Shown here: positions 1-5,826 of the stretch, piece after piece
How positions within the stretch are numbered: position 1 is the first letter of the stretch
How the letters are laid out: each line of letters opens with the position of its first letter
DNA from: Site-B1 sp963722665
GTDB lineage: Bacteria; Bacteroidota; Bacteroidia; Flavobacteriales; Flavobacteriaceae
Direction: 5' to 3'
Length of the DNA: 7,115 nt
Assembly: GCA_963722665.1 (NCBI GenBank)
Contig: CAVRNW010000023.1
Span: 1-7,115 of the forward strand
Translations under genes and position numbers: made by a program
The notes under the pieces: generated by a model
Database searches by the model: none
What the model saw: only the letters and a program-made list of their open reading frames with translations
What the model was told of the DNA's origin: nothing

Positions 1-254
1 ATGCTTTTTCGGTTACATAACCTGTTCTGGCTTGTTTTTCCTGTCGTTTAGTTTCTTCAAGGCTTGCTCTGACCTCTTAACTCAAAATCCCATGGATCCA
101 TGAACATGGTTGTGTAATCATTAATATGCTCAACCATTGGGCCACGTTCCAGAACCAAAGTTTTAAGTCCGTTTTCGCATAGTTCTTTTGCTGCCCATCC
201 GCCACTAATTCCGGTTCCAATGACTATGGCATCGTACTCTTCTGATCTACTCAT
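1..254 (-). CDS. GMC-family FAD oxidoreductase, N-terminal part (frameshifted, runs off the window)
   Basis: The protein starts at the ATG read from 254. It has a Rossmann FAD-binding segment at residues 8-21, with GTGISGG as the GxGxxG core, and an acidic E37 followed by RG where the ribose of FAD is bound. The following NDYTT and DPWDFELRG stretches are typical of the GMC oxidoreductases of Bacteroidota that oxidise sugars, often at C3. The open frame ends at a TGA at 57-59. In another frame, from about 73 down to 1, the translation continues with EKQARTGYVTEKA, which fits the next conserved segment of the family. One base is therefore gained, or two lost, around 72-76. The gene is divergent from the isomerase/Gfo-Idh/DUF1080 run, which fits a shared 3-keto-sugar role (inference). 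No signal peptide is visible; these enzymes often use a separate exported partner subunit, which is not in this window. The substrate is unknown. Confidence 0.85.
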
Positions 255-404
255 TTAATGGATTTCTAATTTCAAAAGTTAAAAATAATGGAATTATTTA
301 TCATGGCTAGTATTTTTTGGTTTTATAGCAAAATATTTATGCTTCAATTCTTAATTCTTAAATTAAAATTTTAACTTAGAGCTTGTTAAAAAATTAATCC
401 TATT
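255..404. promoter_or_regulatory. Divergent intergenic region, probable promoters for both flanking genes
   Basis: This very AT-rich gap lies between the divergent GMC oxidoreductase and isomerase genes, so both promoters should be here. Two weak matches to the Bacteroidota -7 element (TAnnTTTG) are visible, each with one extra spacer base: TATTTTTTG at 311-319 on the plus strand and TAACTTTTG at 281-273 on the minus strand. Neither has a convincing TTG at the -33 spacing, so they are candidates only. No strong inverted repeat, riboswitch or Shine-Dalgarno sequence was found. Confidence 0.35.
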
Positions 405-1388
405 ATGATAAACTCTATTAGATTTCTAAGATCATTTTTGCTATTATTTACCTTGTCCTTTATTATTATTTCATGTAAAGATCAAGGAAAAGAAAAAACA
501 GAGGAAATTGCCTCCAATTCTATTGAGACAGTAACTCCATTTTTCAAATTATCATTAGCTCAATGGTCCTTGCACAAGGCTATATTCAATAAGAGCATGG
601 ATCCGTTGGATTTTGCAGAAAAGGCAAAAGGATTCGGTTTTGATGGCCTTGAATATGTCAGTCAATTATACACAGAATCGATCAAAGAAATGGGGATGGA
701 TTCTGTATTAACTGTTTTAAAGAATAACAGTGATAAGCATGGGATGCAAAATGTATTGATCATGGTTGATGGAGAAGGTGCCTTAGCATCAACTAAAGAG
801 AAAGAAAGGCAAAAAACAGTAGAAAACCATTATAAATGGGTGGATGCAGCTCAGTTTTTAGGGTGCCATTCAATAAGGGTAAATGCTCACGGTGAAGGCA
901 GCGCCGAGGAAGTAGCCAAAGCAGCTGTAGACGGACTAACTAAGTTATCAGAATACGCAGAGAAAAAAGGAGTCAATATACTTGTTGAAAACCATGGTGG
1001 CTATACATCGAATGGTGAGTGGCTGGCTGATGTTATGAAGCATGTGAACAGACCAAACTGCGGAACTTTGCCTGATTTTGGAAACTTCTGTCAAACAATT
1101 GGATATGGATCCATTAACGATGAAAATTGTAAGGATCCTTACGATATTTATAAAGGATTAAAAGAGCTGATGCCATATGCTAAAGCGGTTAGCGCAAAAA
1201 GTTATGATTTTGATGAAAATGGAGATCAGCCAAAGATCGATTATCTAAAAATGATGCAGATCGTTAAAGATGCCGGGTATACAGGTTTTGTTGGTGTAGA
1301 GTATGAAGGTAGCAATAAAAGTGAAAAAGAAGGTATTGAATTGACTCGGGATCTACTTCTAAAGGCTGGTAAAGAGCTTTCAAATTAA
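405..1388 (+). CDS. Sugar phosphate isomerase/epimerase-like TIM-barrel lipoprotein
   Basis: This 327-residue protein belongs to the xylose isomerase-like TIM-barrel superfamily (AP endonuclease 2 fold). Residues 6-24 form a lipoprotein signal peptide: basic start, hydrophobic core, and lipobox IISC with C24 as the lipidated cysteine. The mature protein is therefore membrane-anchored outside the cytoplasm. Family hallmarks are LAQWSLH (51-57), FDGLEYV (79-85), the LVENHGG strand with E195 as probable metal ligand, LPDFGNF with D224, and VGVEYEG with E299 or E301. At the seventh strand, where many relatives have a His metal ligand (HxKD), this protein reads VSAKSYD. I am not sure this changes metal binding, because many exported relatives look similar. 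It is the first gene of the rightward run, 49 bp before the Gfo/Idh gene. The exported location and neighbours argue against a true sugar phosphate substrate; isomerisation or bond cleavage of a keto-sugar is more likely (inference). Confidence 0.88.
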   Translation: MINSIRFLRSFLLLFTLSFIIISCKDQGKEKTEEIASNSIETVTPFFKLSLAQWSLHKAIFNKSMDPLDFAEKAKGFGFDGLEYVSQLYTESIKEMGMDSVLTVLKNNSDKHGMQNVLIMVDGEGALASTKEKERQKTVENHYKWVDAAQFLGCHSIRVNAHGEGSAEEVAKAAVDGLTKLSEYAEKKGVNILVENHGGYTSNGEWLADVMKHVNRPNCGTLPDFGNFCQTIGYGSINDENCKDPYDIYKGLKELMPYAKAVSAKSYDFDENGDQPKIDYLKMMQIVKDAGYTGFVGVEYEGSNKSEKEGIELTRDLLLKAGKELSN

Positions 1389-1437
1389 ACAGAAACGATA
1401 ATACTAATTAATTAATCAAACTATAAATTTTAATACT

Positions 1438-2352
1438 ATGGGTAAAAATAAAAAAAGCAACACCTATTCACGCCGTAAGTTTGTTGGTACGACGTTAGCC
1501 GCTACTGCAGGATTTACAATTATTCCTTCCTGCGCAGTAAGTGGGTTAGGTTATAAAGCTCCAAGTGATAAATTGAACATTGCCGGCATTGGTGTTGGTG
1601 GAATGGGCTTTAGAAATTTAAAAGAAATGGAAACCGAGAATATTGTTGGGTTATGTGATGTGGATTGGAAATATTCTGACAGGGTGTTTAAAAATTATCC
1701 GAAAGCCAAAGTATATAAGGATTTTAGGAAAATGTATGATGAAATGGGTAGCTCTATTGATGGAGTTGTGGTTGCAACTGCAGATCATACGCATGCTATA
1801 GTATCGGCTCAGGCCATGGCAATGGGGAAACATGTGTTCCTGCAAAAGCCATTGACCCATACAGTTTATGAGTCAAGGCTACTAACCAAATTAGCTGACA
1901 AGCATAAGTTAGCAACATCTATGGGTAATCAGGGATCCTCTGCTGAAGGTGTAAGCTTAATGGCAGAATGGATTGCCAATGGAGAGATAGGTGAAATTAC
2001 AAAAGTGGAAGCATTTACTGACAGACCAATCTGGCCACAAGGATTACAACGACCTGAAGGCAGTATGGATATACCTGATACTTTGGCCTGGGATCTGTTT
2101 ATTGGTCCTGCTAAAATGAGACCATATAATGAAATTTATACTCCCTGGAACTGGAGAGGTTGGTGGGATTTTGGAACAGGAGCTCTTGGTGACATGGCTT
2201 GCCATATTTTACATCCGGTATTTGTTGGCTTGGAATTAGGTTATCCAATTTCAGCACAGGGAAGTTCTACACTTTTGTTAACCGATTGTGCACCGAATGC
2301 AGAAAAGGTATCATTGGTATTTCCTGAAGGAATGTCTTCGAGAACAAAGTGA
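1438..2352 (+). CDS. Gfo/Idh/MocA-family oxidoreductase, N-terminal portion (5' part of a frameshifted gene)
   Basis: This is the first 304 codons of a dehydrogenase or oxidoreductase using a nicotinamide cofactor. It begins with a twin-arginine signal: SRRKFVG at 11-17 followed by a hydrophobic stretch to about residue 31. The protein should therefore be folded with its cofactor in the cytoplasm and exported. The Rossmann fold follows, with IAGIGVGGMG at 48-57 (GxGxxG G50/G52/G55) and the second-strand acidic CDVD at 73-76. The catalytic-lysine motif appears as QKP with K137, replacing the classical EKP as in many Bacteroidota members. The C-terminal domain begins with the WRGWWDFGTGALGD segment and H256/H259. 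Translation stops at a TGA at 2350-2352 in the middle of that domain. The protein continues in the next entry; together the two give about 495 residues, the usual family length. The ATG at 1438 is chosen because it places the Tat motif correctly. Confidence 0.9.
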   Translation: MGKNKKSNTYSRRKFVGTTLAATAGFTIIPSCAVSGLGYKAPSDKLNIAGIGVGGMGFRNLKEMETENIVGLCDVDWKYSDRVFKNYPKAKVYKDFRKMYDEMGSSIDGVVVATADHTHAIVSAQAMAMGKHVFLQKPLTHTVYESRLLTKLADKHKLATSMGNQGSSAEGVSLMAEWIANGEIGEITKVEAFTDRPIWPQGLQRPEGSMDIPDTLAWDLFIGPAKMRPYNEIYTPWNWRGWWDFGTGALGDMACHILHPVFVGLELGYPISAQGSSTLLLTDCAPNAEKVSLVFPEGMSSRTK

Positions 2353-2924
2353 CATTACCGGAAGTTGAGGTTATTTGGTATGATGGTGGATTACAGCCGG
2401 ATAAACCAGAAGGATGGCCGGAAGGAAAAAGCATGAATAATGATGGTGGTGGAGTAATTTTCCATGGAACTAAGGATAAGATAATTTGTGGATGCTACGG
2501 TAAAGAACCTTGGTTATTGTCTGGCAGAACGCCGAACGCACCAAAATTCAGACGTAGAATAAATGTATCTCATGAGCAGGATTGGGTTAGAGCGTGTAAA
2601 GAAAGTCCGGAAAACAGAGTTGAAACAGCGTCTCCATTTAGTGAAGCCGGACCGTTTAATGAAATGGTGGTGATGGGTGTATTGGCTGTTCGTCTTCAAG
2701 ACTTGAATAAAAAACTGAAATGGGATGGTGAAAAAATGAAATTCACTAATATTAACGATAGTGAAACCATCAAGATAATCAAGGAGGATAATTTCAGTAT
2801 TCATGATGGACATCCGACATTTGAAAGGGTATATACAGATCCAATCAATGCAAATGCCTTTGCATCTGAGTTGATCAAACATAAATACAGAGACGGCTGG
2901 GACTTACCTGAAATGCCGAGTTAA
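2349..2924 (+). CDS. Gfo/Idh/MocA-family oxidoreductase, C-terminal portion (3' part of the same gene)
   Basis: These 191 codons are the missing end of the preceding oxidoreductase, in the -1 frame. The joined reading SSRTK-VTLPEVEVIWYDGG is what the family shows here, followed by the region around HGTKDKIICGCYG and FRRRINVSHEQDWVRACK, and then the closing part with FNEMVVMGVLAVRL. Restoring one A in the AAA run at 2346-2348 joins the frames without loss. The piece begins with GTG overlapping the TGA of the first part, an arrangement that could in principle allow coupled re-initiation. However, the break lies inside a folded domain, so an indel, real or from sequencing, is much more likely than two separate subunits. 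The stop codon TAA is at 2922-2924, 42 bp before the chosen start of the DUF1080 gene. Confidence 0.85.
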   Translation: MTLPEVEVIWYDGGLQPDKPEGWPEGKSMNNDGGGVIFHGTKDKIICGCYGKEPWLLSGRTPNAPKFRRRINVSHEQDWVRACKESPENRVETASPFSEAGPFNEMVVMGVLAVRLQDLNKKLKWDGEKMKFTNINDSETIKIIKEDNFSIHDGHPTFERVYTDPINANAFASELIKHKYRDGWDLPEMPS

Positions 2925-2966
2925 ATTATGAGAATATTAATTAAAACAAAAACAAAATATTTAAAA

Positions 2967-3740
2967 ATGAAAACAAAATTATTGATAGCAATTTTTACCT
3001 TAGCAATGTTTCCAATTGTTACAGGATGTAAATCTGATTCTAAAAAAGAAACAGCGGAAGAAGTAAATGTTGAAGAAGAAACAACTACAAATACTGAAAT
3101 GGAAGACGGTTGGATTGTATTATTCGATGGTAAAACGTCAGAAGGATGGCGAGGATATAAAAAAGATCATTTCCCTACTGCATGGAAAATTGTGGATGGA
3201 ACCATACATTGTATGGGTTCCGGGAGAGGTGAGGCAGGAGCTAAAGATGGAGGAGATATAATCTTTGACAAAGAGTTTCAAAATTTCACGCTGTCTTTGG
3301 AATGGAAAATATCTGAAGGAGGTAATTCGGGAATTTTTTATTTAGGTCAGGAAGAGCTTGACTATATCTGGAAGACTGCACCTGAAATGCAGGTACTTGA
3401 TAACGAAAAGCACCCTGATGCCAAGTTAGGAAAAGACGGAAACCGACAAGCTGGGTCGTTATATGATCTTATTCCGGCAAAACCACAAAATGCAAAACCG
3501 GTTGGTGAGTGGAACCAAGTGGAAATCACGGTTTATAAAGGAACAGTCGTTCACAAACAAAATGGTGTGAATGTGGTAGAGTATCATCTTTGGACTCCGG
3601 AATGGAATGAATTGGTTGCTGGAAGCAAGTTCCCGGGATTAAATCCCGATTGGGCAGACGTAGCTTCAAAAGGTTATATAGGATTGCAAGATCATGGCGA
3701 TGATGTCTGGTTCAGAAATATTAAAATTAAAGAATTATAG
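2967..3740 (+). CDS. DUF1080 (3-keto-disaccharide hydrolase family) lipoprotein
   Basis: This 257-residue lipoprotein has signal peptide MKTKLLIAIF... and lipobox VTGC with C21 lipidated. It is followed by an acidic linker rich in E and T (about 24-47) and then one DUF1080 (PF06439) beta-sandwich domain over residues 48-257. Recognisable family segments are GWIVLFDGKTSEGW (48-61), EWKISEGGNSGIFY (112-125), EMQVLD (140-145), GSLYD (163-167) and GYIGLQDHG (236-244). The family is now named for hydrolysis of 3-keto-disaccharides and related glycosides; the fold is concanavalin-like. An in-frame ATG at 2928 would add 13 basic residues. The start at 2967 is preferred because it follows an A-rich TTTAAAA stretch typical of Bacteroidota starts and gives a canonical signal peptide. 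It is the last gene of the rightward run, directly before the palindromic terminator, and probably hydrolyses the keto-glycoside made by the oxidoreductases nearby (inference). Confidence 0.88.
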   Translation: MKTKLLIAIFTLAMFPIVTGCKSDSKKETAEEVNVEEETTTNTEMEDGWIVLFDGKTSEGWRGYKKDHFPTAWKIVDGTIHCMGSGRGEAGAKDGGDIIFDKEFQNFTLSLEWKISEGGNSGIFYLGQEELDYIWKTAPEMQVLDNEKHPDAKLGKDGNRQAGSLYDLIPAKPQNAKPVGEWNQVEITVYKGTVVHKQNGVNVVEYHLWTPEWNELVAGSKFPGLNPDWADVASKGYIGLQDHGDDVWFRNIKIKEL

Positions 3741-3757
3741 TATTTTATTTTAAAACG

Positions 3758-3785
3758 AAAAGCCAAACTTTAAAGTTTGGCTTTT
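3758..3785. terminator. Bidirectional intrinsic terminator (perfect palindrome)
   Basis: A perfect 28-bp palindrome centred between 3771 and 3772 has arms AAAAGCCAAACTTT and AAAGTTTGGCTTTT. It folds as a stem of up to 12 bp with a TTAA loop. On the plus strand the arm runs into TTTTTATTT, and on the minus strand into TTTTCGTTTT, so both strands carry a U-rich tail. It lies 17 bp after the DUF1080 stop and just beyond the trehalase stop codon, exactly where two convergent transcripts need to end. Confidence 0.9.
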
Positions 3786-3788
3786 TAT

Positions 3789-4274
3789 TTAGTTGTGAAA
3801 TAAAATATCAGGTGATTCCAGGTCATTCAATTTATCAATATAGATCTTATCAAGTAAGGATAAGCCATATTGATAAGATGCATTCATCCAGCCAAATCCT
3901 TCTTGGGTAATATATTCAAAATCGGTTCCTACGTTGCCATACTCGGCAAATACTTTATGGGTTGCTGCGACCACATCATATTTTTCAGGGATGGTTCCAT
4001 TATAATCCACCGCATTTTTGGTGATCATATAAAGCCATCTGTAAATTAATTCCTGAGCCTCTTTGTGAAAACCATAATGTATAAATCCTTTCCAGATCAT
4101 CATTTGATGAGGTGCCCAGCCATTAGGATAGTCCCATTGTCTGGCAGGACTATTTTCTGATATACTTTCCAAACTTTCTTTAGCACATCCTGCAATTCCT
4201 CCATTCTCAATTAAACATTCAATGCATTCTTTACCAGAGATTTGGCTTGCTCCTGAGAAGCCATTCCAGACCAC
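3789..4274 (-). CDS. GH37 neutral trehalase, C-terminal fragment
   Basis: This open frame carries the C-terminal part of the trehalase that begins at 5824. It contains trehalase signature 2, QWDYPNGWAP, at residues 46-55. It is followed by the helix-rich end of the (alpha/alpha)6 barrel, including VAATHKVFAEYG and the DFEYITQEGFGWMNASYQYGL region, whose conserved acidic residues include the catalytic base of the family. The genuine protein sequence starts at about residue 21 (LIENGGIAG, near 4214). The first 20 codons, from a GTG at 4274, are an out-of-frame reading of the second copy of an internal duplication, so this is not a natural start. The upstream frame joins if one base is restored near 4214-4219. 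The stop codon TAA at 3791-3789 abuts the terminator palindrome. As an independent polypeptide it would lack signature 1 and the catalytic acid, so it should be inactive alone. Confidence 0.85.
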   Translation of the reverse strand: MVWNGFSGASQISGKECIECLIENGGIAGCAKESLESISENSPARQWDYPNGWAPHQMMIWKGFIHYGFHKEAQELIYRWLYMITKNAVDYNGTIPEKYDVVAATHKVFAEYGNVGTDFEYITQEGFGWMNASYQYGLSLLDKIYIDKLNDLESPDILFHN

Positions 4275-4462
4275 AGCGGAGCAAATGTAGTCGCTGCTAT
4301 GAATTGAGATTGTTGATTGGTCTGGATGTTATAATCGAAGTACATTCCATATTCTTCATTCCATAAATATTTATTGCTTTCTTCTTGACCTTTTTCCAAA
4401 AGAAGGGGAAGAATATTATCTACCAATAATTGTGCTTGTTCCTGAGACGCCATTCGGACCAT
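4211..4462 (-). pseudogene. GH37 trehalase, middle fragment spanning the junction of an internal duplication
   Basis: An 83-codon open frame holds the middle of the trehalase catalytic domain. It starts at the tail of duplication copy 1 (MASQEQAQLLVDNIL), passes through LPLLLEKGQEE, which marks the junction, and then contains all of copy 2, from SNKYLWNEEYG to ATTFAPLWSGMASQEQA and LVKNAL. In related trehalases this block occurs once and EKG is followed directly by a GG-containing loop like the LIENGGIAG found further on. The frame is closed by breaks at both ends: one base is missing at about 4454-4456 and one at about 4214-4219. It is a remnant of the larger gene, not a gene in its own right. 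Confidence 0.75.
4220..4378 (-). repeat. Internal duplication copy 2 within the trehalase gene
   Basis: This 159-bp segment encodes SNKYLWNEEYG...ATTFAPLWSGMASQEQAKSLVKNAL, the second copy of the block at 4409-4566. The first 19 bases after the leading codon position (CAATAAATATTTATGGAAT) are identical in both copies. The remaining differences are largely at third codon positions or conservative, as between two proteins that each evolved under selection. Confidence 0.85.
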
Positions 4463-4566
4463 AAAGGTGCAAATGTAGTTGCTGATATAAAATTGGATTG
4501 TTCCTTAGTTGATACGTTATAATCAACGTATAATCCCATGTCCTGATTCCATAAATATTTATTGGA
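4409..4566 (-). repeat. Internal duplication copy 1 within the trehalase gene
   Basis: This 158-bp segment encodes SNKYLWNQDMG...ATTFAPLWS-MASQEQAQLLVDNIL. It is repeated downstream in the gene at 4220-4378 with a period of 188 bp. My hand alignment gives about 71% base identity and 38 of 53 identical residues. One G is missing in this copy near 4455 compared with the other copy, which breaks the frame. Confidence 0.85.
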
Positions 4567-4720
4567 CAATTCCTTTCTCCTAATAGCCTTTTTTAGCCAG
4601 TCAGGGCAAAGATTTTATCCAATAATAAATGAATCACTAATTATTAGCAAAATCTATCTCATATTTATAGAGCAGGGCGTTATTCAACTAAATTCAAATC
4701 GGCACAAATACCTTCTATTC
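4463..4720 (-). pseudogene. GH37 trehalase, degraded central segment with several frame breaks
   Basis: No single frame is open here, but switching frames recovers the expected protein in the correct order. After GHDTS come R-I-E-G-I-C-A-D-L-N-L-V-E (4721-4683), then NALLYKYEIDFANN (4681-4640), SDSFIIG (4638-4618), DKIFA, and WLKKAIRRKELSNKYLWNQD with the rest of duplication copy 1 down to about 4456. The GICADLN and LLYKYEIDFA pieces match the neutral trehalase segment after the catalytic acid. Frame changes fall near 4722, 4682, 4639, 4617 and 4604-4606. Most are explained by missing bases, several in short homopolymers. The stretch therefore holds coding sequence and is not an intergenic spacer. 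Confidence 0.8.
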
Positions 4721-5824
4721 TTAAGATGTATCGTGTCCTGATTCCCTGACACTTCTGTCATGGATGAAATAAGCATCCAGCTCAGAATTTAGTATTTCAC
4801 CCGATTCATATTTAACGATATAATCCTGAATGCTTAACTTTAATTTGTTGGCAAATGGTTTTATTATTGAATCGAAATGACCTGCTTCACATTCAGGTGG
4901 AATTCCGATGCCTTCTGCCAAGTATCTATTTAAGCCATTGTCTGTCATCCTCTTTCCCTCAACCATCCATACAGTTTCATATTCCTTTATGGCTGTTTTT
5001 AAATGACTTTCCAGCCACTTTTTATCTTTAGTGAGCTCAAACACTTCTTTTATTAAGCTAGTATAAAAAGGAGGCTGTGTTCTGGTTAAGTAATACGACC
5101 TGTTTGCATTCAGGATCTTTCCATAATTCTCAATTTCATACTGGAAATTATCTGCCATTGCCTTGGCCAGATCAACTTTCCCATCTAACATCAATCCAAC
5201 TGATTCAAAATAACTGTCCCAGCCATACATCTCATTGAATCGTCCACCAGGGACCACAAAAGGAACACCTTTGATCTCACCGTTCTTTTCTTCCAGTTTT
5301 AATGATAAAATTCCGGGTTTATCATTAATGGATTTTACAAATTTTGACCTAAGTTTTTCCGGCAGTTTAATAGCCTCAATGGGAAGATCCTTTTCTAAGC
5401 TTTTATAGTAATTAAAGGCTAAATTATCTTTGAAAGGAATATAGATCCTCAATTTATCTGACTGTAGTGTCTCATTTTTAGTATCGTGAATTAAGTTCAC
5501 AATACCTTTCGCATCCATTGTTCTGGTCAATCCTTTCCAGTAATAATCCTTGATCATTCTTGAGATGCGACTGACAGGAAGTTCTTCAATATTTCCTAAT
5601 TCAATGGTAGCAGAAGTTTGACCTTCATTTTTAGCGATGACCAATTCCTGTAATAAATTGGATAGATGGTACGTACCTTTAACCTTATATTCTTTGCCTA
5701 CGGCTGAAAGAACAGAAAAAGACTTCGGACCTTTATCTTCAATGGTTATTTTTTTATCACCATCTGTATCTTCTTGTTGCAGTAATTTTTCTAAAGTATC
5801 TTCAATATATAAATTAAAAATCAT
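4721..5824 (-). CDS. Fungal-type neutral trehalase (GH37) with EF-hand-like calcium loop, N-terminal portion
   Basis: These 367 codons form the intact front of an alpha,alpha-trehalase, which hydrolyses trehalose to two glucose molecules. Residues 19-30 read DTDGDKKITIED, a complete 12-position EF-hand-like loop followed by GPK. The same arrangement defines the calcium-binding domain of fungal neutral trehalases (Nth1 type, PF07492). GTYHLSNLLQEL (50-61), SRISRMIKDYYW (85-96) and INDKPGILSL (166-175) also follow the fungal enzyme. The catalytic barrel shows signature 1 PGGRFNEMYGWDSY (192-205), ILNANRSYYL (237-246), EGIGIPPE (304-311) and RESGHD (360-365), where D365 corresponds to the catalytic acid. 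There is no signal peptide and no long N-terminal phospho-regulatory tail as in yeast, so it is probably cytoplasmic. The ATG at 5824 lies two bases after the MFS stop codon, implying translational coupling. The frame ends at a TAA at 4723-4721 in mid-domain because about one base is missing; the rest lies downstream in broken form. Confidence 0.9.
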   Translation of the reverse strand: MIFNLYIEDTLEKLLQQEDTDGDKKITIEDKGPKSFSVLSAVGKEYKVKGTYHLSNLLQELVIAKNEGQTSATIELGNIEELPVSRISRMIKDYYWKGLTRTMDAKGIVNLIHDTKNETLQSDKLRIYIPFKDNLAFNYYKSLEKDLPIEAIKLPEKLRSKFVKSINDKPGILSLKLEEKNGEIKGVPFVVPGGRFNEMYGWDSYFESVGLMLDGKVDLAKAMADNFQYEIENYGKILNANRSYYLTRTQPPFYTSLIKEVFELTKDKKWLESHLKTAIKEYETVWMVEGKRMTDNGLNRYLAEGIGIPPECEAGHFDSIIKPFANKLKLSIQDYIVKYESGEILNSELDAYFIHDRSVRESGHDTS

Positions 5825-5826
5825 GA

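Noticed and set aside
1651..1860. Open frame of 69 codons on the minus strand
   Set aside because: It lies entirely opposite the Gfo/Idh gene, whose protein motifs are clear; composition and lack of any recognisable domain mark it as a shadow.
2341..2352. Programmed -1 ribosomal frameshift in the Gfo/Idh gene
   Set aside because: The site reads ACAAAGTGA, not a slippery X XXY YYZ heptamer, no clear downstream pairing was seen, and the family does not use such recoding.
2514..2882. Open frame of 122 codons on the minus strand
   Set aside because: It is antisense to the C-terminal part of the Gfo/Idh gene, with a His-rich, low-sense translation and no recognisable family.
3067..3261. Open frame of 64 codons on the plus strand
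   Set aside because: It is an alternative frame inside the DUF1080 gene, which has a signal peptide and full-length domain in its own frame.
4220..4566. Insertion-element or CRISPR-like repeat
   Set aside because: There are only two copies, they encode the same trehalase segment, and there is no terminal inverted repeat, target duplication or regular spacer.
4463..4720. A 258-bp intergenic or regulatory region between two trehalase pieces
   Set aside because: Frame-by-frame reading recovers conserved trehalase sequence throughout, so it is broken coding sequence.
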